Shown here: one piece after another, positions 57,033 to 64,000 of the stretch
Position numbering within the stretch: position 1 is the first letter of the stretch
How the letters are laid out: every line of letters begins with the position of its first letter
Assembly: GCA_945874535.1 (NCBI GenBank)
Contig: CAMCGZ010000002.1
Location: 1 to 64,000 of the forward strand
Source: Bdellovibrio sp. ZAP7
GTDB lineage: Bacteria > Bdellovibrionota > UBA1018 > CAIMNF01
Length of the DNA: 64,000 nt
Reading direction: 5' to 3'
Notes under the pieces: model-generated
Database searches by the model: none
What the model was told of the DNA's origin: nothing
Seen by the model: the letters and a program-made list of their open reading frames with translations, nothing else
Translations under genes and position numbers: made by a program

Positions 57033-57038
57033 AGTATA
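57033..57038 (-). promoter_or_regulatory. -10 box of the tldD-pmbA operon
   Basis: Minus-strand TATACT (57033-57038), five of six consensus bases, ends 6 bases before the tldD ATG. No good -35 element was seen at 17-18 bases. Confidence 0.5.
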
Positions 57039-57077
57039 GCGAGGGTGCGATGCGACAGAAAAGAACAATAGAGAGGA

Positions 57078-57107
57078 TTGTACAAAAGCATGGGCTTTCG
57101 TTAGACT
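57078..57107 (+). promoter_or_regulatory. Promoter of the pnt operon
   Basis: TTGTAC (57078-57083), 18-base spacer, TAGACT (57102-57107). Transcription would start near 57114, leaving a 15-base leader with GGAG before pntA. Confidence 0.5.
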
Positions 57108-57128
57108 TTTCCCAATGGAGAGCCGTCT

Positions 57129-58238
57129 ATGAGAATCGCGATGTTCAAAGAAACGCGCACCGGCGAACACCGGGTCGCACTCACACCCCAGGTGTGTGCC
57201 CAATTGAAAAAGATGGGGCATGAGGTCTCGATCGAGAAAGGTGCGGGTGCCACCGCCCATTTTTCTGATGCGAGCTACGAACAGGTCGGAGTCCGTGTGG
57301 TGGATGGCGGAGCCGCATTGCTGAAAGAAGCGACGGTATTTGTCCAGATCAACATTCCCGAGGCCAACCGCGTGATCGAATTGCCGGAAGGATCGGTCTG
57401 GGTTTCCATCCTTCAGCACCGCACTTCCAACGAAGTGGTTCAAGCTTTGAATTCCAGAAAAGTCTCGGCGTTTTCGCTCGATGCGATTCCGAGAATCTCG
57501 CGTGCGCAGAGCATGGACGTGCTGAGCTCCCAAGCCAACTTGGCCGGTTACCGGGCGGTGATCGAAGGGGCCTCCGTAATGGATAAGATTTTTCCAATGC
57601 TGATGACTGCGGCTGGAACCGTGACCCCGTCTAAAGTGCTCGTATTCGGAGCCGGTGTCGCAGGACTTCAGGCGATTGCCACCGCCAAGCGCCTGGGTGC
57701 GGTGGTGGAAGCCACGGATGTGCGTCCTGAAACCAAAGAACAAGTGCAGAGTCTGGGCGGAAAGTTCATCGAGGTCCAAGGGGCTTCGGTGGGAAGCGAG
57801 GGCGGATACGCCAAAGAGGCTTCCGAGGAATACCGGAAAGCCCAGCGTGCGGCCGTGAACAAATCTCTGGCTCAAGCGGATCTGGTGATCACCACCGCGC
57901 TGGTTCCCGGGCGTAAAGCTCCGATCCTGGTCGACGACGAGCAGTTGTCCCTGATGAAATCAGGGTCGGTGCTGGTCGATATGGCAGCGGAGCAGGGCGG
58001 GAATTGTAGCAAGACCCGTCCCGGCGAGGTTTTCGAAGTGAACGGAGTCCGGATCGTGGGAGCGCTCAATCTGCCTTCCCGCCTGGCAAGCAATGCGAGC
58101 GAGCTCTTCGCCAGGAACCTACTCGAATTGTTCAAATTGATCGCCCCGAAAGGCGAAATGATTTTTGACCTGAAGGACGAGATCGTCCAGGGGTGTCTGA
58201 TCTGCCATCAGGGCGAGATCCGGCATTCTGCGAACTGA
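57129..58238 (+). CDS. pntA: NAD(P) transhydrogenase alpha-1 subunit
   Basis: 369 residues, the soluble NAD-binding dI part of proton-translocating transhydrogenase; the three-subunit (Rhodospirillum-like) split is used here. Features: KETRTGEHRVALTPQVCAQL, the dinucleotide fold VLVFGAGVAGLQAIATAKRL, VEATDVRPETKEQVQSLGG, and LVDMAAEQGGNCSKTRPGE. GGAG eight bases before the ATG. It transfers hydride between NADH and NADP+ coupled to proton movement, supplying NADPH. Confidence 0.95.
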   Translation: MRIAMFKETRTGEHRVALTPQVCAQLKKMGHEVSIEKGAGATAHFSDASYEQVGVRVVDGGAALLKEATVFVQINIPEANRVIELPEGSVWVSILQHRTSNEVVQALNSRKVSAFSLDAIPRISRAQSMDVLSSQANLAGYRAVIEGASVMDKIFPMLMTAAGTVTPSKVLVFGAGVAGLQAIATAKRLGAVVEATDVRPETKEQVQSLGGKFIEVQGASVGSEGGYAKEASEEYRKAQRAAVNKSLAQADLVITTALVPGRKAPILVDDEQLSLMKSGSVLVDMAAEQGGNCSKTRPGEVFEVNGVRIVGALNLPSRLASNASELFARNLLELFKLIAPKGEMIFDLKDEIVQGCLICHQGEIRHSAN

Positions 58239-58245
58239 GGTGGAT

Positions 58246-58572
58246 ATGGAACTGTTGAATTGGATCGGTGAGAATATCACCTTCGTTTACCTGATTGTTT
58301 TGATGATTTTCGTCGGGATCGAGCTGATCTCCCACGTGCCGAGCGTGCTCCACACTCCGCTCATGAGCGGTGCGAACGCCATTCACGGGGTGGTTCTCAT
58401 CGGAGCCATCATCGTCCTCGGTAAGGCGGGCGAAGAAGACTGGATCAGTAAGACCGTCGGGTTCCTGGGCGTGATTGTCGGGACTCTGAACGTGATCGGC
58501 GGGTTCGTGGTCACCGACCGCATGCTCGAGATGTTCAAAAAGAAGCCGGGTAAAGGAGGGGCGAAGTCATGA
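58246..58572 (+). CDS. NAD(P) transhydrogenase alpha-2 subunit
   Basis: 108 residues from MELLNWIGENITFVYLIVLM; GAGGTGGAT lies before this ATG. Three transmembrane spans are visible, including FVGIELISHVPSVLHTPLMSG, the conserved segment of the alpha-chain membrane part, and AIHGVVLIGAIIVLG. It is the membrane anchor (PntA2, also called PntAB). It overlaps pntB by 4 bases. Confidence 0.92.
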   Translation: MELLNWIGENITFVYLIVLMIFVGIELISHVPSVLHTPLMSGANAIHGVVLIGAIIVLGKAGEEDWISKTVGFLGVIVGTLNVIGGFVVTDRMLEMFKKKPGKGGAKS

Positions 58573-59960
58573 GTCATTTGCTTGAGTTGGCGTACCTCTT
58601 CGGTTCGATTGCTTTTGTGGTCGGTCTCAAAATGATGGGACAGCCCGATTCCGCGCGGAAGGGCAACTGGGTCGCAGCTGCCGGCATGGCTGTTGCTGTT
58701 TTTGGAACCTGCTTTCTGGGTGAAGAAGGATTCCGGGTGATCGGGAATCTGAGTTGGATCGCTCTGGCCATCGTGATCGGGACCATTGTCGGCACCATCA
58801 TGGCCAAGCGGGTCCAGATGACCGCCATGCCCGAGATGGTCTCTCTCTTCAACGGGATGGGGGGCCTGTGTGCGGCATTGATCTCGGTCATCGAGTGGCG
58901 GGCTATTCAGGCCAGTGGTGAGCTCCTCACCGTGGGGCACTATCTCCCGATCATCGCCGGTCTGATCATCGGTACCGTATCCTTCACTGGCAGTATGGTC
59001 GCCTGGGGCAAGTTGAACGGGTCTGTCGGAGACTTCCGTTTCCAAGGTCAGCAGTTCATCAATGCCATCCTCCTGGTCGGAGTAATTGGCGCATCCGTAA
59101 TGACTTTCCGCGGAGGAGACCTGGGCACGCTCTGGTTCCTGATCACCATTGCCATTTCAATTGTGTACGGTCTCTTTTTCGTGTTTCCGATCGGGGGGGC
59201 GGATATGCCGGTTGTGATTTCACTCCTGAACTCTTTCACCGGTGTCGCGGCGGCATGTGGCGGGTTTTTGTATCACAATAACGTCATGCTCATGGGCGGG
59301 GTGTTAGTCGGTTCCGCCGGAACCATCCTCACCGTGGTGATGTGCAAGGCCATGAACCGTTCCCTCACGAATGTGCTGATCGGTCTCGCGGGCTCGAGCT
59401 CCTCCGGCGGGGGCAAGTCGGTGACCGGTTCTGTGCGTGAAGTTCAGGCGACGGATGTGGCGGTCATGATGAAGTACGCCCAAAAGGTGATCATCGTACC
59501 GGGCTACGGACTTGCTGTGGCCCAGGCCCAGCACGTCTGTCACGAGCTCGAAAGCATGCTCGAGGCCGAGGGGGTCGATGTGAAATATGCGATTCACCCT
59601 GTTGCCGGTCGGATGCCCGGACACATGAACGTCCTGCTTGCAGAGAGCAATGTCAGTTACGACAAGCTGGTCGAGATGGAACACATCAACTCGGAGTTTT
59701 CGACGACGGATGCTGTTTTGATCGTGGGTGCCAACGACGTGGTGAATCCTGCTGCCAAAACCGATCCGAGCAGTCCCATATTCGGGATGCCGATCCTCGA
59801 TGTGGACCAATCCAAACAGATCATCGTGCTCAAGCGCTCCATGAAGTCGGGTTATGCCGGAATCGAGAACGAGCTCTTCTTCAACTCCAAGTGCGGAATG
59901 CTGTTCGGAGACGCCAAAGAGAGTTTGCAAAAACTGGTCAATGAGCTGAAGACCGTTTGA
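58569..59960 (+). CDS. pntB: NAD(P) transhydrogenase beta subunit
   Basis: 463 residues. N-terminal half has about eight transmembrane spans (LLELAYLFGSIAFVVGLKMM; NAILLVGVIGASVMTF) and the C-terminal half the NADP-binding domain: VIIVPGYGLAVAQAQHVCHE, KYAIHPVAGRMPGHMNVLLA, NDVVNPAAKTDPSSPIFGMP and SMKSGYAGIEN. It forms the proton channel and NADP site. Ends inside the start of the MFS gene (TTGA). Confidence 0.95.
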   Translation: MSHLLELAYLFGSIAFVVGLKMMGQPDSARKGNWVAAAGMAVAVFGTCFLGEEGFRVIGNLSWIALAIVIGTIVGTIMAKRVQMTAMPEMVSLFNGMGGLCAALISVIEWRAIQASGELLTVGHYLPIIAGLIIGTVSFTGSMVAWGKLNGSVGDFRFQGQQFINAILLVGVIGASVMTFRGGDLGTLWFLITIAISIVYGLFFVFPIGGADMPVVISLLNSFTGVAAACGGFLYHNNVMLMGGVLVGSAGTILTVVMCKAMNRSLTNVLIGLAGSSSSGGGKSVTGSVREVQATDVAVMMKYAQKVIIVPGYGLAVAQAQHVCHELESMLEAEGVDVKYAIHPVAGRMPGHMNVLLAESNVSYDKLVEMEHINSEFSTTDAVLIVGANDVVNPAAKTDPSSPIFGMPILDVDQSKQIIVLKRSMKSGYAGIENELFFNSKCGMLFGDAKESLQKLVNELKTV

Positions 59961-61168
59961 TCCGGGCCCTGTTCGATCGTTCCATTTTCGCACTTTGGTT
60001 CGGGCAGGTCCTGTCCGGAGTAGGGGACGAGATTTACCGGGTGGCGTTCACCTGGATTTGCGTGCAGGAAGTCGGTAAAGATGCCGGCGGGCTTTCTTCC
60101 CTGTTGGTATTATCCGGGCTCGTCGGTGCCACCTTTGTGCCACGGTGGTTCGGTGCACTTCCGAGTGGCCGGGTCCTGGTCCGGCTCGATCTGTATCGCG
60201 CCGGGATTTGCCTCGTACCCGTGATTTTCTACCCGTTTCCCGAGTACCGGTTTCCGGCACTGCTGATCGCGACGATTCTTCTTTTCGGACTCAGTTCGGC
60301 TTTTGAACCCGTTCTGATGGAGTATGTTCCGAGGGTGGCTCGGACTCCGGAATTGCTCCGGGGTGCCAATGGTCTCATGGCCACCACCTATCGGCTGGCC
60401 AGGGTGCTCGGTCCGTCTATGGTGGGGATGCTCACTGCTTGGATTCCTCTCGTTCACTTTTTCACAGTGAATGCTTTGAGCTTTGTCGGATCGGCTGTGA
60501 GCATTCGCTCGATCCGTTTCAGTGGCGAGAGCATCGATTCGGGTCTGCGCTCGACTCCGGGGCTTCTCGGAACGTGGCGCTTGGTTCGGAACGTTCCGGC
60601 CATTCATCGGAGTCTGTGGGCCAAGTGTGTGAGTGGAGGCGCGTGGAGTCTCTCCTACGGTGTGGGGCTGGCTTTGTTGGTTGAAGAAATGAGGCCGGGG
60701 CAGGTGGCGACCTTCGGGACCCTGATCGCAGCTTACGGGGTCGGAAATCTTGCTGGAGCGATTGGAATCGGAAGCCTTCGAAGAAAACATCCCGAGCTCT
60801 GGATCTATGCCGGCTTGGTTTGGCTCGGGGTTGGATTCCTGTTTCTCAGTGGGACTCGGGACCTGATTTTGCTTCACTGGGTGATCGGATTCACTGCCAT
60901 GGGTGGACCGGTGAATGATCTTCCGTTTGTGGATCTGGCTCAACAGCACTTTCGCCCGGTGGAACTGGCAGGAGTCTTCCGGATCAAAGTGATTCTCGAT
61001 TCACTGATCACCTTGTTATTCTTTGCGGTCTCTCCTTGGGCGTTTCAGGTTCTGGGAGTCCGGAGGGTCATCGCCATCTGCGGTGCGGTCATGCTGCTGA
61101 GCGGAATACTGTCGGTTTTTGCCCGCAATTCAGTCAAAATCGGGCAGGGTGCCGAGGACACAGTCTGA
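59957..61168 (+). CDS. MFS transporter, probable drug/metabolite exporter
   Basis: 403 residues with about 10-12 hydrophobic segments. TTG start overlaps the pntB stop. SIFALWFGQVLSGVGDEIYR resembles the first span of MFS_3-type permeases (DUF894/enterobactin-exporter group), and PRVARTPELLRGANGLMATT with RLARVLGPSMVGML matches the loop and fifth-span motif of that group. It could export a small molecule. Function and substrate are inferences; coupling to the transhydrogenase is notable but may be incidental. Confidence 0.75.
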   Translation: MIRALFDRSIFALWFGQVLSGVGDEIYRVAFTWICVQEVGKDAGGLSSLLVLSGLVGATFVPRWFGALPSGRVLVRLDLYRAGICLVPVIFYPFPEYRFPALLIATILLFGLSSAFEPVLMEYVPRVARTPELLRGANGLMATTYRLARVLGPSMVGMLTAWIPLVHFFTVNALSFVGSAVSIRSIRFSGESIDSGLRSTPGLLGTWRLVRNVPAIHRSLWAKCVSGGAWSLSYGVGLALLVEEMRPGQVATFGTLIAAYGVGNLAGAIGIGSLRRKHPELWIYAGLVWLGVGFLFLSGTRDLILLHWVIGFTAMGGPVNDLPFVDLAQQHFRPVELAGVFRIKVILDSLITLLFFAVSPWAFQVLGVRRVIAICGAVMLLSGILSVFARNSVKIGQGAEDTV

Positions 61169-61187
61169 TTTTTCAGGTGTTTTTTTT
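61159..61187 (+). terminator. Weak terminator at the end of the MFS gene
   Basis: A short hairpin (CAC-AGT-CTGA / TCAG-GTG) spans the stop codon and is followed by a run of eight T residues. The stem is weak, so read-through to the stronger terminator at 61553 is possible. Confidence 0.35.
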
Positions 61188-61220
61188 GAAGGGATGCTCC
61201 ACATTTTTCGCAAAAATTAG

Positions 61221-61249
61221 TTGACCGTTTCAATCAACAATGAGATTCT
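61221..61249 (+). promoter_or_regulatory. Promoter of the candidate structured RNA
   Basis: TTGACC (61221-61226), exact 17-base spacer ending in TGA (extended -10), then GATTCT (61244-61249). The predicted start is near 61256. GTTGA-N9-TCAAC (61220-61238) overlaps the -35 element and might be an operator. Confidence 0.5.
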
Positions 61250-61255
61250 GATTTC

Positions 61256-61588
61256 ACGGAGGACGGTATGAGAAAAACCGCAGCACAACAGCTGTCTCAT
61301 GACGCACGAGACGATAAGCATCAGTTCCACGACGCGGGGCCCCCACGGTAAGCCCAGCGTGAGATGACCACCAGACGTCGGTGGGTCTCATGGACCGCAG
61401 ATTCGAGCCCGGCCAGGTTCGAAGAGATGCGGCGAGTGTACACACAATTGAATAATGTTTGAGAGGGGAATAGTTGGAGTCGGGAGCCGGAAGAAAACTC
61501 GTAAGGCGATGATCCACCCCACACCCCCCTGAATAGTAGTCGTGATGACTCTAAGGGCCCGAGCGCAAGCTTCGGGCCCTTTTTTTAT
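61256..61588 (+). ncRNA. Candidate structured small RNA of about 330 bases
   Basis: The gap between the MFS gene and ung contains four consecutive hairpins: 61268-61300 (ATGAGA and CAGC pair with GCTG and TCTCAT); 61332-61360 (ACGC and GGGC with GCCC and GCGT); 61361-61389 (GAGA and CCACC with GGTGG and TCTC); 61395-61432 (CCGCA and an 8-bp inner stem TTCGAGCC / GGTTCGAA, then TGCGG). Each has a basal stem, an asymmetric internal loop and an inner stem. A promoter lies upstream and a strong terminator downstream. The sequence does not show the hallmarks of tmRNA, RNase P RNA, SRP RNA or 6S RNA. A 27-codon frame (61268-61351) with GGAGGACGGT in front lies over the first hairpins and might be a leader peptide instead. 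Confidence 0.55.
61553..61588 (+). terminator. Strong Rho-independent terminator
   Basis: Stem AAGGGCCCG-AGC closed by a GCAA tetraloop with one bulged T on the 3' side, followed by seven T residues, then ATTTT. It works only in the + direction; on the minus strand, downstream of ung, the U-tract is missing. Confidence 0.9.
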
Positions 61589-62262
61589 TTTAAACTGATG
61601 CGGGCCCACTCGATCGGATCGTGGCCCAAATCCCTGAGTGCTTCGTTGGTTTTGGAGTAAATCCGGCTTCCGAAGAATCCCCGATACGCAGAGAGAGGAG
61701 AGGGGTGAGGGGCTTCGATGATCCGGTGTCGGGTGGGATCGATTCGAGTGCGGAGCTTGGCAGCATGGCCTCCGAGTAAAAGAAACACCATTCCTGTCTC
61801 GCGGCGATTCAAGGCTTCTACTACACCATGAGTGAATTCAGTCCAGCCGGATTCGGCGTGAGAAAGGGGTTCGCCCCTGCGAACGGTCAATAAGGTGTTC
61901 AAAAGCAACACGCCCTGTTCCGCCCAGCCGGTCAGGTCCGATTCGTCTCGGGAGAGGGTACATTGAAGGTCCGTTTGAAGTTCTTTGAGAAGATTTTTCA
62001 GACTCGGGGGTTTTTTTGAGAGGGAATTCGGAACCGCAAAGCTGAGACCCATGGCCTGGGATTCACCATGATAGGGGTCCTGGCCGATCAACACGACTTT
62101 GACCCGATGGAAATCAGTCAGCCTGAAGGTGTGGAACAGATGATCCGGATCCGGATGAATGAGATATCCGGATTCGGTCTCGATTGCGAGAAAGCGCCTC
62201 AGTCGATTAAAATCCGGGTCGTTTAACGGACCACTCAAAGCTTTCTTCCAATTCTCGGACAT
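61585..62262 (-). CDS. ung: Uracil-DNA glycosylase, family 1
   Basis: 225 residues from MSENWKKALSGPLNDPDFNR; an in-frame GTG 10 codons upstream is possible. It removes uracil from DNA. Motifs: VLIGQDPYHGESQAMGLSFA (water-activating Asp), GVLLLNTLLTVR (uracil-binding), and HPSPLSAYRGFFGS (catalytic His and Leu-insertion loop). Second base-excision gene in the window besides nth. The stop codon sits in the tail of the opposing terminator. Confidence 0.95.
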   Translation of the reverse strand: MSENWKKALSGPLNDPDFNRLRRFLAIETESGYLIHPDPDHLFHTFRLTDFHRVKVVLIGQDPYHGESQAMGLSFAVPNSLSKKPPSLKNLLKELQTDLQCTLSRDESDLTGWAEQGVLLLNTLLTVRRGEPLSHAESGWTEFTHGVVEALNRRETGMVFLLLGGHAAKLRTRIDPTRHRIIEAPHPSPLSAYRGFFGSRIYSKTNEALRDLGHDPIEWARISLK

Positions 62263-62288
62263 TTGGTTCTCGACCAATGTATCCAGAT

Positions 62289-63608
62289 TCACGGTTGGTC
62301 TCCGAGTGGAATCTTGAAGCGACTCACCGGGCCTGATGAAGTGATGCCCGGGGCAAAGATGCAGGTGATTCTCCATTTCCAGATTCCAGGACCAGGTGGT
62401 GGCATGGCTACAAAGTTTTCGTTGGTTTCGAAGGTCTGCCCAGAGCTTTGAAAACTGAGTTCATTTCTAGTGACTTCGATCCGGAATCGTGGACAAGCGG
62501 GCATCTCTTTCCATCCGAGCAAAAACCGTCTCGAGAAGAACCGGAGTTGATCCGGGGTGAATTCAGCCTGATCGGACGGGGTGACTGCTTGGGGAGGCGG
62601 TAGGCTCCAGCTGAATCGAACAGGTTTTGAGCGTACCGTTTCTCCGTTTTTCATGTCCGCCTCAATTTGAACCTCCCAATCACTGGCAGTCCGCAATGGA
62701 ATCGGGAGTTCCACATTCTCGCGCTCAGTTTCGATGATGTTTTCAGAGCCTGAATCACGGACTCGAACCCGGTAAGGAGAGAGACGTCCATATCCGAGTG
62801 ACTTCCATTTGAAGCTGAAATTCTGCTCAGAGATCGGCAAACCGGAACTCAGTGGCCCGGAAGCCGGAGCATTGAGAATTCGGATCTCTTCGACGGGAGG
62901 GCGGAGTGCCAGAGTGAGCCGGGAAAGCAAAGGGCGTTCTTGAACCACCGGAATTGATTTTTCGGCTTCAGGGGATTCGCTCCTGTCGACTCGGGGTAGG
63001 GTGACCAATGTACTCTTCGCCTCCTCGGTTTTTTCAGGTTCCGGGAGTTCAGCTGAAATGAATTGAGGAGGGGGTTCTGGAGCGGAGAGTGGGATTGGGA
63101 GCGGAGGTGGAGGAGGAGGCAGTGCCTCGAAGATGACTTCGCCCCGGGTATTTTCCACCATCACGGGAGCTCCGTCCGGGCGGACAGCGGCTTTGACAGT
63201 CCCACTCTCGAGTGTGATCTTGATCTTGCGTTTGACTCCACCGAAACCGAGTGTTCTCACGGGTTCGATACGGATCAAGGATTCCGGTCCGAGTTCCAGG
63301 AGGTTTCCATCAGTCAAATGGACTCTGGCCGAGGCGCCCTTGCCCGTCAGGATCCGGTCTCCGACGAAAAGCGCATCCCCCGGATTGACTGAAGAGAATG
63401 AGATGGAAGCCTCTCCCCGTTTCCGGACCGCCCTCTTCTGCCGAATGACCTCGCCGATCGGGCTCTGACTCATCAGGTCTTTCCCCGACCCCATCCGTGA
63501 GGTGAGCCGAAATCCGCTCACTTCAATCAGGATCGGGAGGATGATGAGTGCGAGACCGAGAATCAGGATGGATCGCTCGTCGAATGAAAATCTCAAACGA
63601 TCAAGCAC
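62289..63608 (-). CDS. FecR-domain protein with proline-rich linker
   Basis: 439 residues from GTG, overlapping the stop of the phosphatase gene. One span near the N-terminus (SILILGLALIILPILIEVSG). Residues about 50-160 form a FecR-like domain: GEASISFSSVNPGDALFVGD, DRILTGKGASARVHLTDGN and ITLESGTVKAAVRPDGA. A poly-Pro segment (LPPPPPPLPIPLSAPEPPPQ) joins it to beta-rich modules with WxLPPPQ motifs. It is anchored in the inner membrane with its bulk in the periplasm. The coupling to a SpoIIE-type phosphatase suggests a stress-sensing pair. Confidence 0.75.
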   Translation of the reverse strand: MLDRLRFSFDERSILILGLALIILPILIEVSGFRLTSRMGSGKDLMSQSPIGEVIRQKRAVRKRGEASISFSSVNPGDALFVGDRILTGKGASARVHLTDGNLLELGPESLIRIEPVRTLGFGGVKRKIKITLESGTVKAAVRPDGAPVMVENTRGEVIFEALPPPPPPLPIPLSAPEPPPQFISAELPEPEKTEEAKSTLVTLPRVDRSESPEAEKSIPVVQERPLLSRLTLALRPPVEEIRILNAPASGPLSSGLPISEQNFSFKWKSLGYGRLSPYRVRVRDSGSENIIETERENVELPIPLRTASDWEVQIEADMKNGETVRSKPVRFSWSLPPPQAVTPSDQAEFTPDQLRFFSRRFLLGWKEMPACPRFRIEVTRNELSFQSSGQTFETNENFVAMPPPGPGIWKWRITCIFAPGITSSGPVSRFKIPLGDQP

Positions 63609-64000
63609 GAACGGAACCCCCGCCAGTCACTTTGCCACGGAACAAAACGTAGGTCAGATCGTCAGCGGGGATCAAATCCCCGTAGAATCCGCCCAGATCG
63701 CCAACCAGGTTCCGGTGCAAAACGGACCAATCCGATGTTTGATCAGAGAGTAAATCCATCACCCGACGTTTACCGAAAGGGAGATCGTCTTTGCCGGTGT
63801 TTTCGAGCAAACCATCCGTATAAAGAAACAGGGCATCATCATTACCCCAGGACAGGGTGGCGTCTTCTGAGGGCTCGAACTGGGTCGCCTCGCCGAGTCT
63901 GGATCCCATCCCCCGAAGGGTCTCAAAACGGACTTTCTCGCGGTCGCCCGCCCTCCGGATGATCCAAGGGGAATGGTGTCCGGCGTTCGAATAGGTGAGA
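63601..64000 (-). CDS. SpoIIE/RsbU-type serine phosphatase, C-terminal part
   Basis: The gene runs off the window; about 133 C-terminal residues are present. LTYSNAGHHSPWIIRRAGD opens the visible part and is the typical YxNAGHxP motif of PP2C-like SpoIIE phosphatases; ALFLYTDGLLENT and PADDLTYVLF supply metal-binding Asp residues. These enzymes dephosphorylate anti-anti-sigma factors in partner-switching. The N-terminal sensor part is not visible. Confidence 0.85.
   Translation of the reverse strand, partial: LTYSNAGHHSPWIIRRAGDREKVRFETLRGMGSRLGEATQFEPSEDATLSWGNDDALFLYTDGLLENTGKDDLPFGKRRVMDLLSDQTSDWSVLHRNLVGDLGGFYGDLIPADDLTYVLFRGKVTGGGSVRA

Noticed and set aside
61268-61351. 27-codon frame MRKTAAQQLSHDARDDKHQF and on, with GGAGGACGGT in front, as a small protein
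   Set aside because: It covers hairpins of the candidate RNA and has no hydrophobic or recognisable sequence; it may be a leader peptide but I cannot support it as a gene.
61300-61360. Resemblance to a c-di-GMP-I (GEMM) riboswitch: ACGCAC and GACGC elements
   Set aside because: The GNRA tetraloop, its receptor and the conserved GGGCAAACC block are missing; similarity is limited to a few bases.
61256-61588. tmRNA, because of the length and GGTTCGAA motif
   Set aside because: No tRNA-like ends, no acceptor stem and no tag frame ending in LAA; the GGTTCGAA is part of an 8-bp stem.
1-64000. Mobile elements, phage genes, CRISPR arrays, tRNA and rRNA genes
   Set aside because: No transposase or integrase motifs, no regular repeats with spacers and no cloverleaf sequences were found in the intergenic gaps.

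Overview
The window is a dense, moderately GC-rich (high-50s percent by eye) bacterial chromosome segment with about 66 protein genes, almost no spacer DNA and no insertion sequence, prophage, CRISPR array, tRNA or rRNA. It encodes a didermic, motile, chemotactic aerobe: an outer-membrane beta-barrel protein, lipoproteins, MotAB, a complete che operon, TatA and a proton-translocating transhydrogenase. The mixture of a c-di-GMP/chemotaxis neighbourhood, many exported peptidases, nucleoside salvage and tyrosine breakdown recalls Bdellovibrionota/Oligoflexia or related former delta-proteobacteria. That placement is an inference from gene content, not a phylogenetic result.

Layout. 0-5 kb: a truncated solute-binding protein, a lipoprotein, maiA-fahA (tyrosine degradation), an HU-like protein, a HAD phosphatase, a barrel protein and a coiled-coil protein. 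5-11.5 kb: ferredoxin, metallophosphoesterase, a metzincin-like lipoprotein, a HEAT-like protein, a GcvH-like protein, an RDD protein and a clostripain-family protease. 11.5-15.2 kb: deoC-deoB-deoA-cdd nucleoside catabolism operon. 15.2-21.5 kb: a long leader and an RNase E/G gene carrying a very large insertion in its S1 domain, then prmA, an unknown conserved-looking protein and an M19 dipeptidase. 21.5-25 kb: oligopeptide-binding protein and a ThrS without TGS domain. 25-34.3 kb: signalling block (HD-GYP, CheY, PilZ; then cheA, cheW, a CheR-REC-dead-CheB fusion, and cheB). 34.3-43.4 kb: acyltransferase, epimerase, trypsin-like lipoprotein, hmgA-nth, two pairs of exported proteins. 43.5-50.3 kb: motA-motB, LysR regulator, thioesterase, CBS and host-attachment-type (baeRF) genes behind a structured leader, M14 carboxypeptidase. 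50.3-57 kb: DUF2288, sensor kinase, GlcG/HbpS-like protein, M1-like peptidase, tatA, pmbA, tldD. 57-61.2 kb: pntA1-pntA2-pntB and an MFS transporter. 61.2-61.6 kb: a probable, unassigned structured RNA with its own promoter and terminator. 61.6-64 kb: ung, a FecR-domain protein and the C-terminus of a SpoIIE-type phosphatase.

How it works together. HmgA, MaiA and FahA take homogentisate to fumarate and acetoacetate. The deo-cdd genes convert pyrimidine nucleosides and deoxyribose into central carbon intermediates, and the exported peptidases plus the oligopeptide-binding protein would supply amino acids: a profile that lives on macromolecules from other cells. cheA and motA share a near-identical sigma-28 type promoter (TCAAGTYY-N12-RCCGATAM), which ties chemotaxis and motor expression together.

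The points I consider most worth following are: (1) the roughly 330-nt structured RNA at 61256-61588; (2) a CheR fused to a CheB-like module whose methylesterase triad is gone, next to an intact CheB; (3) repeated placing of a -10 box 6-8 bases before the start codon, which suggests common leaderless transcripts; (4) a hairpin-rich leader before the CBS/baeRF pair; (5) the inserted domain of RNase E/G and its long leader. No computation was run; all motif, fold and family assignments are by eye.
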